Shown in pieces: positions 20,175 through 29,573 of a stretch of DNA of 64,000 nt. A program made the position numbers and the translations under genes. This DNA is from Craurococcus roseus (GTDB lineage Bacteria; Pseudomonadota; Alphaproteobacteria; Acetobacterales; Acetobacteraceae). Numbering within the stretch: position 1 is the stretch's first letter; each line of letters begins with the position of its first letter. The notes beneath the pieces were generated by a model. It did no database searches, had not been told where the DNA came from, and saw nothing but the letters and a program-made list of their open reading frames with translations. Location: the NCBI RefSeq assembly GCF_039523795.1, contig NZ_BAAAFZ010000006.1, positions 62,001 to 126,000 on the forward strand, in the 5' to 3' direction.

Positions 20175-20339
20175 CGTCGCGCCCTCCGTCCGTTTGCGCC
20201 ACGCCGCTTGGTGGACGAATGGGGCTCCGGCGGCGATCGCGCGTTTCGAACACGGCCTACCGGCGGTATTCCTGCGCACATCCTGGGCTTTCGGGTCAAG
20301 TCCGGGGCGTGCCGCAGCCGGAGGGACCGGGGAGCAGCG

Positions 20340-20960
20340 ATGACCAGTGACGACGCGCGCCACCACGCCCCGGCCACGGCCCGCAACCGCGAGCCCATCC
20401 TCGCCGCGCTGCGGCGGCACCTGCCCGAGCGGGGCTTGGTGCTGGAGGTGGCCAGCGGCACCGGCGAGCACGCGATCCATTTCGCCTCGGCCTTGCCCGG
20501 TTTGGTGTTCCAGCCGAGCGACCCGGACCCGGGCGCGAGGGCCAGCATCGACGCGTGGGCCGCGGGCGCGCGGCTGTCCAACCTGCGCGCCGCGATCGCC
20601 CTGGACGCGGCCGCGCCGGATTGGGAGCGGGCCGTCGTCGGCGGGATGGTGGACGCGGTGCTGTGCGTCAACATGGTTCACATCGCGCCCTGGGCCGCGA
20701 CGCCGGGATTGGTGCGCGGCGCGGCGCGGCTGCTGCCGGCCGGGGGCGTGCTGTGCCTCTACGGGCCGTTCAAGCGCGGGGGTTGGCACACGGCGCCGAG
20801 CAACGCGGCCTTCGACGCGGACCTGCGCGCCAGCGACCCGGCCTGGGGCGTGCGCGACCTGGAAGCGGTGGCCGACGAAGCGGCCGCGCGCGGGTTCGCG
20901 CAGCCGGTCGTGGATGAGATGCCGGCGAACAACCTGTTCGTGGTGTTCCGGCGGGGATGA
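20340..20960 (+). CDS. DUF938 class I SAM-dependent methyltransferase
   Basis: 206 residues, the family's usual length. The start HHAPATARNREPILAALRR is typical of DUF938 proteins. VLEVASGTGEHAIHFA near residue 34 is the SAM-binding glycine loop. NMVHIAPW near 109 and LYGPFKRGGWHTAPSN near 140 are strongly conserved in the family. The methyl acceptor is unknown. GGGGAGCAGCG precedes the ATG. Confidence 0.88.
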   Translation: MTSDDARHHAPATARNREPILAALRRHLPERGLVLEVASGTGEHAIHFASALPGLVFQPSDPDPGARASIDAWAAGARLSNLRAAIALDAAAPDWERAVVGGMVDAVLCVNMVHIAPWAATPGLVRGAARLLPAGGVLCLYGPFKRGGWHTAPSNAAFDADLRASDPAWGVRDLEAVADEAAARGFAQPVVDEMPANNLFVVFRRG

Positions 20961-21093
20961 GGCATGTTTGAAGACCGCAATGACCAACTTGGAAGGCGCC
21001 GCTGCCAATGCTCCCGCTTCGACACGGCATCCCCGGGCGGAGCCGACCGCTTGTCGCCAACAAATTCGAGGGAGCCGCGCGACGCTTGAGCGC

Positions 21094-21651
21094 ATGTTGA
21101 ACGGGACGCCGTTCCCTTCCTCGCTTCCTGAGCGAGTGGATGCGTGGTCGCGCGCGATTTACGATCTGTTGTAGCACTGGTGCCTAGCGCGGGGCGGTCG
21201 CTGAAGCCGTTGGGAGCCCGGGTACCTGCTCCTCGAAATCAAGGAAGCGCGCGGCGAGGAGATCGATCCGGTGCTGATCTACACGGCCGACGAGGAACTC
21301 ACCGTCGAATTCGGCCGCTGCATAACCATTCTGCCGACGTGGCGAGCCGAGGGCGAGGATGATGCGACCGCCGAAGAAGCTGCGTCCGCGGCGGAGGATG
21401 CTCAGCGGGTCGTGTCGCGGTGGCTCGACGGTGAGCTGATGACGGCCGTCCACTCCGATGGGAACAGCAAGTGGTGCGGGAGCACCTTCATCGAGCCTGG
21501 TGGCCTGCTGTCCCGGCTCAAGGGCGGAGCGGATTGGATCAGGGTCTCCTCCCCCGTTCAGGTGGAACTCCGCCGTGCTCGACGCACCGGATGGCGCAAG
21601 TTCTCCATCAACGGCGATGTTTCTGAGGAGATCGGGGCAGAAGGCTTTTGA
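21094..21651 (+). pseudogene. decayed gene for a soluble acidic protein of unknown family
   Basis: One reading frame carries protein-like sequence on both sides of two in-frame stops. From an ATG it reads MLNGTPFPSSLPERVDAWSR then AIYDLL, then TAG (bases 21172-21174), HWCLARGGR, TGA (21202-21204), then WEPGYLLLEIKEARGEEIDP and a further 130 coherent residues (TADEELTVEFGRCI, VVSRWLDGELMTAVHSDG, KWCGSTFIEPGGLL) to a normal stop. Near the TGA a neighbouring frame reads AVAEAVGS, so a frameshift plus a nonsense change would explain the break. GC content is visibly lower than in the flanks. I do not recognise the family. If a downstream start (GTG 21271) is used, a 126-residue protein remains. 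Confidence 0.55.
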
Positions 21652-21731
21652 GATCCGCATCGCGCGGCGCCGTCCCGCACCGGCGCGATGCTCGGGGACA
21701 ACGACTCCTAAAATCGGCGGCGGTCCTGCGT

Positions 21732-23213
21732 TCAGGTCAAGTACCGCCCCCGCAGGTGCTCGGTGAAGTCGTTGGGGCCCAGCGGCTTGCCGGTGGCGTG
21801 GCGCAACAGGTCTTGGAAGCCGAAGCGCGAGCCTTGGGCGTGGACCTTGTCGCGCAGCCACGCGACCAACGGCAGCAATTCGCCGCGCGCGAGTTCCTCG
21901 TCCATCGCCGGGTCGTCGCGCCGGGCGGCGCGCATGAGCTGCGCCGCGGCCATGGCGCCGAGGGTGTAGCTCGGGAAGTAGCCGAAGGCGCCGTCGTGCC
22001 AGTGGATGTCCTGGAGGCAGCCGTGGGCGTCGTCGGGCGGCGTCACGCCGAGCAGGGCCGTGAAGGCTTCGTTCCAGGCGCCGGGGAGGTCGGCCACCGA
22101 CAGGTCGCCCCCGATCATCGCGCGTTCGAGGCGGAAGCGCAGGATGACGTGGGCGGGATAGGTCAACTCGTCGGCGTCCACGCGGATGAAGCCGCGCTCC
22201 ACGCGGCGCCACAGGCCGGCGAGGTTCTCCGCCCGGTAGGGCGCGGCGTTTCCGCCAAAGGTCCGGTGCAGTTCGCCGCCGAGGAAGCCGAGGAAGGCGT
22301 CCGAGCGGCAGGCCTGCATCTCGACGATGAGGCTCTGCGACTCGTGCGCGGCCATGCCGGCCGCCTCGCCCACCGGCTGGCGCGCCCATGCCGCGGGGAG
22401 GCCACGCTCGTAAAGGGCGTGGCCGGTCTCGTGCAGCACGCCGAGCAGCGACTTGGCGAAGTCCGTTTCGCTGTAGAAGGTGGTGATGCGGATGTCGGTG
22501 GGCGTGCCGCCGCAGAAGGGGTGCAGGCTCTCGTCCAGACGGGCGTGGTCGTAGTCGAGGCCGATGCGCTCCGACAGGCGCTGGCACAATGCGCGCTGCG
22601 CCACCGCCGGGAAGGGGCCGGCCGGCGGCGTCGGCGCGGGGCGGTGGGCTTGCAGCTCCTCGGCCCGCGGCAGCGCGTCGGCGAGGAAGGCTTCGTAAGC
22701 GGTGAAGACGGGCTCCACCTCGGCGGCGGTGACTCCGGGTTGGTAGCCGTCCATCAGCGCGTCGTAGGGCGGAAGGCCGAGCGCGGCGGAGAACGCGGCG
22801 GCGGTTTCGCGTTGGAGGCGGACCACCTCCTCCAGGTGCGGGCGGACGGCGGCGAAGTCCGAAGCGGCCTTGGCCCGGCGCCAGACCTTCTCGCAGGCGC
22901 TGTTCGCGCGGGCCGCCGCTTCGACGAGGTCGGTGGGCAGCGCGGAGGCGCGGGCGTGGGCCCGGCGCATCAGCGAAAGGTTGGCGGCGTCCCATTCGCC
23001 CCCCGCTCCGGCCGCGGCCAAGTCGTCGGAGACCGCCGGGGAGGTGAGCATCTCGTGCGCCAAGCCCGCCAGCGTCGCCAACTGTTCGCCGCGCGCCGCG
23101 GCGCCGCCGGGCGGCATCATGGCGCTCGCGTCCCAGTGCAGCACCGCGCCGGCTTCGCCCACCAGGGCCATGCGGGCGAAGCGGGACTTGAGGCGGGCGT
23201 AGGCGGCGTTCAT
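21732..23213 (-). CDS. M32 carboxypeptidase (carboxypeptidase Taq family)
   Basis: A cytoplasmic zinc carboxypeptidase of 493 residues, the normal size. HETGHALYERG is the HExxH zinc site, with the downstream Glu ligand in AGMAAHESQSLIVEMQACRS. CGGTPTDIRITTFY and PAHVILRFRLERAMI are further M32 blocks. The protein starts MNAAYARLKSRFARM. Its ATG overlaps the surf1 stop by 4 bp, so it is the last gene of the cytochrome oxidase transcript, an uncommon passenger there. Confidence 0.93.
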   Translation of the reverse strand: MNAAYARLKSRFARMALVGEAGAVLHWDASAMMPPGGAAARGEQLATLAGLAHEMLTSPAVSDDLAAAGAGGEWDAANLSLMRRAHARASALPTDLVEAAARANSACEKVWRRAKAASDFAAVRPHLEEVVRLQRETAAAFSAALGLPPYDALMDGYQPGVTAAEVEPVFTAYEAFLADALPRAEELQAHRPAPTPPAGPFPAVAQRALCQRLSERIGLDYDHARLDESLHPFCGGTPTDIRITTFYSETDFAKSLLGVLHETGHALYERGLPAAWARQPVGEAAGMAAHESQSLIVEMQACRSDAFLGFLGGELHRTFGGNAAPYRAENLAGLWRRVERGFIRVDADELTYPAHVILRFRLERAMIGGDLSVADLPGAWNEAFTALLGVTPPDDAHGCLQDIHWHDGAFGYFPSYTLGAMAAAQLMRAARRDDPAMDEELARGELLPLVAWLRDKVHAQGSRFGFQDLLRHATGKPLGPNDFTEHLRGRYLT

Positions 23214-23890
23214 GCGCTGTGGTCTCCCGTCGTCGTCGCAGCGTCGTCGCGCCGGCGCGCGAAGGCCACCAGCACCGCGACCAGCGACGCGGCCAAGCCG
23301 TACCAGGTGATCGCGTAGCCGAGGTGCGGGTTGTTGGGGCGCGGCAGGCCCCGCGCGGGTTCGGGCAAGGGGGACGGGCCGGCGCCGGCGGGCGCGGCCG
23401 TCCGCGGCGCGAGCGCGACGAGGCCGAAGGGCGCCGGCGCTTCCGGCAGCCCCAGCGCCGAGCCGATCGCTTCCGGATCGAAGACGTAGAAGCGCCGGCC
23501 GGGCGCATCGTCCTCCGGGCTGAGCCAGTCGCGCCGGTCGGCGTCCCGCACGAAGCCGGTGACGGAAATTTCGCCTTCCGGGCGGTCCACCGGCCTGTTC
23601 CGCTCCAGCGGAATCCAGCCGCGGTCCACCAGCACAGGGGCATGCCCGGCGCGGAGCAGCGGCGTCAGCAGGTGCGCGCCGAGCGTCGTGCCGCGCACCT
23701 CCACCCCGAGCAGCGCTTCCCGCTCGTGGTCGAAGCGGCCCGCGGCGACGACTTTGGCGTAAGGTTCGGCCGAGGCGCCGAGCGGTGTGGGCGGAGACCG
23801 CTCGGACGCTTCGATGCGCGCGAGGACGTCGTTCTTCCAATGCAGCCGTTGCACCTGCCACGTGCCGAGGGCGCAAAGCGCAACGAACAC
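23210..23890 (-). CDS. surf1: SURF1-family cytochrome c oxidase assembly protein
   Basis: An inner-membrane protein that helps insert heme a into CtaD. LGTWQVQRLHWKNDVLARIE after the first helix and LGYAITWYGLAASLVAVLVA as the second helix are the SURF1 signatures; DRGWIP lies in the periplasmic domain. The GTG start gives 226 residues but leaves a short first helix. The frame stays open upstream (RRRALLPVLAALP) without ATG or GTG, so the true start may be a rarer codon further up. Located between ctaE and the M32 peptidase gene. Confidence 0.85.
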   Translation of the reverse strand: MFVALCALGTWQVQRLHWKNDVLARIEASERSPPTPLGASAEPYAKVVAAGRFDHEREALLGVEVRGTTLGAHLLTPLLRAGHAPVLVDRGWIPLERNRPVDRPEGEISVTGFVRDADRRDWLSPEDDAPGRRFYVFDPEAIGSALGLPEAPAPFGLVALAPRTAAPAGAGPSPLPEPARGLPRPNNPHLGYAITWYGLAASLVAVLVAFARRRDDAATTTGDHSA

Positions 23891-23981
23891 CGGCAGGGCC
23901 GCGAGGACGGGCAGCAGCGCGCGGCGGCGGCTCGGGCCTGGCGCCGTGTCCTCCGGCCGTCCGGGACGTGGCGGGGCGCCG

Positions 23982-24884
23982 TCAGTGCTCGGCGATTTCG
24001 CCAGCGCCCCACCAGTAGATGCAGATGAACAGGAACAGCCACACTACGTCCACGAAGTGCCAGTACCAAGCGGCCGCTTCGAAGCCGAAGTGCCGCTGCG
24101 GCGTGAAGTGGCCGCGGATGGCCCGGAACAGGCACACAGCCAGGAAGATGGTGCCGACGATTACGTGGAAGCCGTGGAAGCCAGTGGCGAGGAAGAACAC
24201 CGAGGGGTAGACGCCTCCGGTGAAGGCGAAGGGCGCTTCCGCGTACTCGATTGCCTGGAACGCGGTGAAGGAAATGCCTAGCACCACCGTAAGGGCCAGC
24301 CCGGTGATGAGGCCCTGGCGATCGCCGTGCAGCAGCGAATGGTGCGCCCAGGTGACGGTACATCCCGAGAGCAGCAGGATCATCGTGTTCAGGAATGGCA
24401 GACCGAACGGGTCGAAGGTGAGGATGCCTTTGGGCGGCCAGATCGCCGCCTCCGCGCCGGAGACGTGGCCCGGGTACAAGGCGAAGTGGAAGTAGGCCCA
24501 GAAGAACGCGACGAAGAACATCACCTCGGAGGCGATGAACAGCGTCATGCCGTAACGCAGGCCGATGCGGACCACCGGCGTGTGCAGGCCTGGCGTGCGC
24601 GACTCTTTGATGATGTCGCGCCACCAGAAGAACATGGTGGCGACCATGCCGAGCAGGCCGAGGATCAGCATCCACCACTGGCCGTAATGCGCCTGGAGGA
24701 TGATACCGAGCACCAGCGCGCCGCCGGCGAAGCTGCCGACCAGCGGCCATGGCGACGGGTCCACCAAGTGGTAGGGGTGCTTGTGGGGAGCCGCCGGCTC
24801 CGACGCCAGTTGGGCCGTCATGTCTGGCGTGGTGACGGCGGCGGGGTTGGCGGTCGCGGCGTTGGCGGTGGTGCTGCTGGCCAT
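23982..24884 (-). CDS. ctaE: cytochrome c oxidase subunit III
   Basis: Inner-membrane subunit III of the aa3-type oxidase, 300 residues. A variable Ala/Thr-rich N-terminus of about 33 residues is followed by HPYHLVDPSPWPLVGSFAG, the conserved entry to helix I. The remaining seven helices include FVAFFWAYFHFALYP and GFHGFHVIVGTIFLAVCLFR. It lacks metal ligands and stabilises subunit I. An internal ATG at residue 22 is an alternative start, but AGGACGCACC precedes the first ATG. Confidence 0.95.
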   Translation of the reverse strand: MASSTTANAATANPAAVTTPDMTAQLASEPAAPHKHPYHLVDPSPWPLVGSFAGGALVLGIILQAHYGQWWMLILGLLGMVATMFFWWRDIIKESRTPGLHTPVVRIGLRYGMTLFIASEVMFFVAFFWAYFHFALYPGHVSGAEAAIWPPKGILTFDPFGLPFLNTMILLLSGCTVTWAHHSLLHGDRQGLITGLALTVVLGISFTAFQAIEYAEAPFAFTGGVYPSVFFLATGFHGFHVIVGTIFLAVCLFRAIRGHFTPQRHFGFEAAAWYWHFVDVVWLFLFICIYWWGAGEIAEH

Positions 24885-25004
24885 GGTGCGTCCTGGTGTC
24901 GCGGGTACCGGGTCCCGCGGGACCCCTCTCGTTCGCCGGGCATCAATGCCGGAAAACCGGGCCGGATCAAGCCTGGGCGGACAACGAGGCGCCCGCCTCC
25001 TGGT

Positions 25005-25658
25005 TCATGGCGTTGCGCGGGGCGCCAACGCCGCGCCGACATGCGGGCCGGCGTTCGCCACCCCCCCGGAGCGCTCGGCATCGTCCAGGGAGCGGAAGAA
25101 GCTGTAGCTCACCGTTATGGTGCGGATGCCGCGGGTGTTCGGGTCTTCGGCGATGCGCGGGTCCACCCAGAAGGCGAGCGGCATGTCCACCGCCTGCCCG
25201 GCTACCAAGGTTTGCTGCTCGAAGCAGAAGCAGGCTGTCTTGTGGAAGTATTTGCCAACCACCTCGGGCGTGACGTTGTAGGTGGCGACGCCCGTGACCG
25301 GGGCGCTGCCCAGGTTGCGGGCACGGTAGAACGCCAAGCCCTCCTCGCCCAAGCGGAGCGGCATCGTCCCTTGGGCCGGCTCGAAGCGCCAGGGCAGGGC
25401 CGGGTGCGTCGTGGCGTTGAAACGGATGTTCACCGACCGCTCGCCTACGGCGCCGGGGGCGGCGCCTCCGGCGGTCTGCACCGTGCCGTTGTAGCCCGTC
25501 ACCTGGCAGAAGAGCTGGTAAAGCGGCACGGACGCGAAAGCCAACCCGACCATCCCGGCCACGAAGGCGCTGACGCCGAGGCCGAGGCGGCGGTTCCGCT
25601 TGCGGAGCAGGGCGTCCTTGGAGGCGGCGTCGGAGGTCTCTTGCATAGCCACGGTCAC
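25005..25658 (-). CDS. ctaG: cytochrome c oxidase assembly protein CtaG/Cox11 (copper chaperone)
   Basis: Delivers copper to the CuB site of subunit I. 217 residues: a single N-terminal membrane helix (VSAFVAGMVGLAFASVPLYQ) runs into LFCQVTGYNGT with a conserved Cys. The periplasmic immunoglobulin-like domain carries the copper motif CFCFEQQTL, and FWVDP follows near the C-terminus. The start is GTG; an ATG four codons on is equally possible, and neither has a clear ribosome binding site. Confidence 0.95.
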   Translation of the reverse strand: MTVAMQETSDAASKDALLRKRNRRLGLGVSAFVAGMVGLAFASVPLYQLFCQVTGYNGTVQTAGGAAPGAVGERSVNIRFNATTHPALPWRFEPAQGTMPLRLGEEGLAFYRARNLGSAPVTGVATYNVTPEVVGKYFHKTACFCFEQQTLVAGQAVDMPLAFWVDPRIAEDPNTRGIRTITVSYSFFRSLDDAERSGGVANAGPHVGAALAPRATP

Positions 25659-25691
25659 ATGGCCGCAGAGGGCCGGCGCGGCAAGCGCGGC

Positions 25692-25850
25692 TCAGACTGG
25701 AAAGAGCGGGATGCCAGCCAGGGCCGTCGAGCGACGCGCTAAAGTGATGAAGTAGAACAGCGCCACCAAGCCCAACAAAGCGATGAACACGGCCCAGTTG
25801 CGGGCGCGCCGCCGCCGGACGAACTCCGCCGCCGTCTCTTCCGGCGTCAC
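25692..25850 (-). CDS. CoxF-like small membrane protein
   Basis: A 52-residue protein with one membrane helix (NWAVFIALLGLVALFYFITL) after a basic RRRRARN segment. Its position between ctaB and ctaG, the acidic start TPEETAAEFVRRRR and the single helix match the small CoxF-type proteins found at this place in alphaproteobacterial oxidase operons. Their role in oxidase assembly is not well defined. The GTG start overlaps the ctaB stop by 4 bp (GTGA). Confidence 0.75.
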   Translation of the reverse strand: MTPEETAAEFVRRRRARNWAVFIALLGLVALFYFITLARRSTALAGIPLFPV

Positions 25851-26800
25851 GGCGAAACCAGCCGGTCGAGCGGCAGGGCGGCGAAGAGAAGCGCGAGATA
25901 AAGCAGCGAGTAGCGGAAGGTCCGCTTCGCCGCGGCGTCGCCCGCCAAGCTGTGGCCGAACGCGTCCTGCGGCTCTCGCCACACCCGCCACGCGTGCCAC
26001 AGGAAGCCGAGGCCGAGCAGCGTCGCGGCGGCTGCGTAGGCCGGGCCGGCAAAGCCCAGCGCCCAGGGCGCCAGGCCGAGCGGCGCCAGCGCCACGGTGT
26101 AGAGCAGGATCTGGAGGCGCGTGGAGCGTGCGCCCGACACCACGGGCAGCATGGGCACGCCGGCGCGCTCGTAGTCGGCGTGCGCCCACAGGCTCAGCGC
26201 CCAGAAGTGCGGCGGGGTCCACATGAAGATGATGGCGAAGAGGACCAACGGTTCCAGCGTGATGTCGCCCGTCACCGAAGCCCAACCGACGATGGGCGGA
26301 AAGGCGCCGGCCGCGCCGCCGATGACGATGTTCTGCGGCGTCCGGCGCTTCAGCCAGATAGTGTAGACGAAGACGTAGAAGGCGATGGAGAACGCCAGAG
26401 ACGCCGCCGCCACCGCGTTCGTCGCCAAGCCCAGGATCAGCACGGACGCGACTGACAGGGCGATGCCGAAGCCCAGCGCCGCCCCCGGCTCTATCCGCCC
26501 GGCCGGGACCGGGCGGCGCGCGGTGCGGCGCATCACCGCGTCTATGTCGCGGTCGTACCACATGTTGATGGCGCCCGCGCCGCCGGCGCCGAGCGCGATG
26601 CACAGGATGGCCGTCGCCACCAGGGCCGGGTGGAGGCTGCCGGGTGCCAGCAGCAACCCGATCAGCCCAGCGAATACCACCAGGTACATGACACGCGGCT
26701 TCAGCAACGCGATCCAGTCGCCGACTTCGGAGAGGTCCGGCGTCCCGGTCAAAGGTAGGGGGGCCTGCGCCCCCCGTCCTGTCGTCGCTGTGCCGCTCAT
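25847..26800 (-). CDS. ctaB: protoheme IX farnesyltransferase (heme O synthase)
   Basis: Polytopic UbiA-superfamily enzyme that attaches a farnesyl group to protoheme, the first step to heme A. 317 residues. NMWYDRDIDAVMRRTARRPV is the first Asp-rich prenyl-diphosphate site, the most conserved block of CtaB/CyoE. GGAAGAFPPIVGWASVTGDI and FMWTPPHFWALSLW are further hallmarks. Placed between ctaD and the CoxF-like gene. Confidence 0.97.
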   Translation of the reverse strand: MSGTATTGRGAQAPLPLTGTPDLSEVGDWIALLKPRVMYLVVFAGLIGLLLAPGSLHPALVATAILCIALGAGGAGAINMWYDRDIDAVMRRTARRPVPAGRIEPGAALGFGIALSVASVLILGLATNAVAAASLAFSIAFYVFVYTIWLKRRTPQNIVIGGAAGAFPPIVGWASVTGDITLEPLVLFAIIFMWTPPHFWALSLWAHADYERAGVPMLPVVSGARSTRLQILLYTVALAPLGLAPWALGFAGPAYAAAATLLGLGFLWHAWRVWREPQDAFGHSLAGDAAAKRTFRYSLLYLALLFAALPLDRLVSP

Positions 26801-26827
26801 CGTAGCCTCAACCGTCCTCTGCCGTCG

Positions 26828-28447
26828 TCACCGCACCCGCGGGAGTTCTTCGAAGGTGTGGAAGGGCGGCGGCGAGCTGACCTGCCACTCCAGCGTGGTC
26901 GCGCCCTCGCCCCAGGGGTTCTCCGCCACCTTCTCGCCGGCAGAGAAGGTCCGCCACACCACGTAGAGGAAGACGAGCATAGAGGCCCCCGCCACGTAGG
27001 CGCCGAGCGAGGACACCAAATTCCAGCCCCAGAAGGCGTCCGGGTAGTCCGGGTAGCGCCGCGGCATCCCCTGCGCGCCCAGGAAGTGCTGCGGGAAGAA
27101 GATCACGTTGGCGCCGATGAACAGCATCCAGAAGTGGACCTTGCCCCAGAACTCCGGGTACTGGCGGCCCGTCATCTTGCCGATCCAGTAGTAGAAACCG
27201 CAGAAGATGCCGAACACTGCGCCGAGCGACAACACGTAGTGGAAGTGCGCCACGACGTAGTAGGTGTTGTGCAGCACCGGCGACAGGCCGGCGTTGGCGA
27301 GCTTCACGCCCGTCACGCCGCCCACGGTGAACAGGAAGATGAAGCCGATGGCGAAGAGCATCGGCGTCTTCAGGCTGAGCGAGCCGCCCCACATGGTGGC
27401 CACCCAGGAGAAGATCTTGATGCCGGTGGGCACCGCGATGACCATCGTGGCCGCCATGAAGTAGGCGCGCGTGTCCACGTCGATGCCGGAGGTGAACATA
27501 TGGTGCGCCCACACCACGAAGCCCACCACGCCGATCGCCACCATGGCGTAGGCCATGCCGAGGTAGCCGAACACCGGCTTCCGGCTGAACGTCGACACGA
27601 CGTGGCTGATGATGCCGAAAGCGGGCAGGATCATGATGTAGACTTCGGGGTGGCCGAAGAACCAGAACAGGTGCTGGAACAGCACCGGGTCGCCGCCGCC
27701 TTCGGGCCGGAAGAAGGCCGTGCCGAAGTTGCGGTCGGTGATGAGCATGGTGATGGCGCCTGCCAGCACGGGCACCGCCAGCAGCAGCAGGAAGGCCGTC
27801 ACCAGCATCGACCACACGAACAGCGGCATCTTGTGCAGCGTCATGCCCGGCGCGCGCATGTTGAAGATGGTGGTGATGAAGTTGGCCGCGCCGAGGATGG
27901 AGGAGGCGCCCGCCAAGTGCAGCGAGAACAGCGCCAAATCCATGGACGGGCCCGGGTGATACTGCCCGTCGGAGAGCGGCGTGTAGATGGTCCAGCCGGC
28001 GCCGGGGCCGAGGCCCACGAACAGGCTCGCGCCCAGCATCAGGAAGGCCGGCACCAGCAGCCAGAACGAGATGTTGTTCATGCGCGGGAACGCCATGTCG
28101 GGCGCCCCGATCATGATCGGCACGAACCAGTTGCCGAAGCCGCCGATCAGCGCCGGCATGACCACGAAGAACACCATGATCAGCCCGTGCGCGCTGACAA
28201 AGGAGTTCCAGGTCTGGCCGTCCGCGAAGAACTGCAAGCCAGGCTGCTGCAGCTCCAGGCGCATGATCATCGACAAGCCCACACCGATCAGCGCGGCGAT
28301 CACCGAGAAGATCAGGTAGAGGGTGCCGATGTCCTTGTGGTTGGTGGAGAACAGCCACCGCGCCACGAAGCCGGGCTTGTGGTCGTGGTGCGCGTCGTGG
28401 CCGTGGTGGTCATGGACCCTCACCGGGCCTTGCTTCGCGGTCGCCAT
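26828..28447 (-). CDS. ctaD: cytochrome c oxidase subunit I (aa3 type)
   Basis: 539-residue catalytic heme-copper subunit. A His-rich N-terminus (HDHHGHDAHHDH) precedes WLFSTNHKDIGTLYLIF, the conserved entry. WFFGHPEVYIMIL carries the CuB His covalently linked to Tyr. AHHMFTSGIDVD gives two more CuB histidines, and VAHFHYVLSLGAVF the heme a and a3 ligands. The Glu of the D channel is in the region ending FGIISHVVSTFS, together with the HPEVY motif. The reaction is reduction of O2 to water with proton pumping. Confidence 0.98.
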   Translation of the reverse strand: MATAKQGPVRVHDHHGHDAHHDHKPGFVARWLFSTNHKDIGTLYLIFSVIAALIGVGLSMIMRLELQQPGLQFFADGQTWNSFVSAHGLIMVFFVVMPALIGGFGNWFVPIMIGAPDMAFPRMNNISFWLLVPAFLMLGASLFVGLGPGAGWTIYTPLSDGQYHPGPSMDLALFSLHLAGASSILGAANFITTIFNMRAPGMTLHKMPLFVWSMLVTAFLLLLAVPVLAGAITMLITDRNFGTAFFRPEGGGDPVLFQHLFWFFGHPEVYIMILPAFGIISHVVSTFSRKPVFGYLGMAYAMVAIGVVGFVVWAHHMFTSGIDVDTRAYFMAATMVIAVPTGIKIFSWVATMWGGSLSLKTPMLFAIGFIFLFTVGGVTGVKLANAGLSPVLHNTYYVVAHFHYVLSLGAVFGIFCGFYYWIGKMTGRQYPEFWGKVHFWMLFIGANVIFFPQHFLGAQGMPRRYPDYPDAFWGWNLVSSLGAYVAGASMLVFLYVVWRTFSAGEKVAENPWGEGATTLEWQVSSPPPFHTFEELPRVR

Positions 28448-28503
28448 GGTATCCGTCCGCCTCGTAAGGAACTGGTCAAAGGAAGGTCAGCCGCGTCGCC
28501 CGG

Positions 28504-29478
28504 TCAGCGGGCGGCCCCGGCCATCCGCACTTCGGGCGCAGCGCCGTCGGTCTGCGCGTACTTCTTCTTCGTCTCTTCGACCCAGGCCGTGAACTCGGCT
28601 TGCGGCACGACCCGGACGGCTATGGGCATGAACCAGTGGTTCGTCCCGCAGATCTGATTGCACTGGCCGTAGAACACGCCTTCGCGGTCCGGCCGGAACC
28701 ACGTCTCCAGGGTGCGACCAGGGATGGTGTACTTCTGCACGCCGAGCGAAGGCACGAAGAAGCTGTGGATCACGTCCTGGCCCGTTGTCAGCACCCGCAC
28801 GGTGGCGCCCACCGGGATGACGAGGGGCTCGTCCACCGCCAAGTTGCGCGGCTGCCCGGGCTGGAGGTCGTCGTCGGGGATGGGCCGGCTGTCGAAGGTG
28901 AGGCCGTCATGATCGGGGTAGGTGTAGTTCCAGTACCACTGCCGACCCTGCACATTGATGGTCATGTCCGCTTCGCGCGCCCGGTCCTGGTAGTAGATCA
29001 ACCGGAAGGACGGGATGGCGATCACCAGCAGGATCAGCACCGGGAGCACCGTCCAGGCGATCTCCAGAATGGTGTTGTGACTGGTGCGGGACGGCGTGGG
29101 ATTGGCATTCTCCCGGAAGCGCCACACGACGTAGGCCAGCAACGCCAAGACGAAGATCGTGATGGCGACGATGATCCACAGCACCAAGCTGTTGAAGTCG
29201 GCTATCTCGTCGTGCACCGGCCCGATGCCGGCTTGGAGCCCCGTGCCCCAGGGGATGGGCGAGCCGACGGTGGAGGTCGTCTCCCCGACGTAGCCGCCGG
29301 ACACGCGGCCATCCTGCGACTGCAATTGCGCCAGTGCCGCCCCGAAAGGAAGCGACGCCACAAGGGCACCGGTCAGCGCGAGCCCCAATGCCTTACCGAA
29401 CAGCCGTCCGATCACGCGTCTTACCCCGTGTCTCCGGCGCGCCGCACGCGCCGCCAGATTTTTCGTTCCGCCAGCCAC
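28504..29478 (-). CDS. ctaC: cytochrome c oxidase subunit II (CuA)
   Basis: 324 residues. A signal sequence (residues 18-50) is followed by two membrane helices (LVLWIIVAITIFVLALLAYV and ILEIAWTVLPVLILLVIAIP). The periplasmic cupredoxin domain has VQGRQWYWNYTYPDHDG for electron entry from cytochrome c, and the CuA site: His in DVIHSFFVPSLGVQ and CNQICGTNHWFMPI with both Cys, His and Met. First gene of the oxidase operon. The 95 bp upstream separate it from the arsR-type gene. Confidence 0.97.
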   Translation of the reverse strand: MAGGTKNLAARAARRRHGVRRVIGRLFGKALGLALTGALVASLPFGAALAQLQSQDGRVSGGYVGETTSTVGSPIPWGTGLQAGIGPVHDEIADFNSLVLWIIVAITIFVLALLAYVVWRFRENANPTPSRTSHNTILEIAWTVLPVLILLVIAIPSFRLIYYQDRAREADMTINVQGRQWYWNYTYPDHDGLTFDSRPIPDDDLQPGQPRNLAVDEPLVIPVGATVRVLTTGQDVIHSFFVPSLGVQKYTIPGRTLETWFRPDREGVFYGQCNQICGTNHWFMPIAVRVVPQAEFTAWVEETKKKYAQTDGAAPEVRMAGAAR

Positions 29479-29573
29479 TCAAGCCGTCGGTGCGGCCGGA
29501 CCATAGTCGCGCGGAGCAGCGCTAGACAAGTGAGCCTTCCCCGCGGAATCACAAGGCTCGGCGGAGTCGGCCG

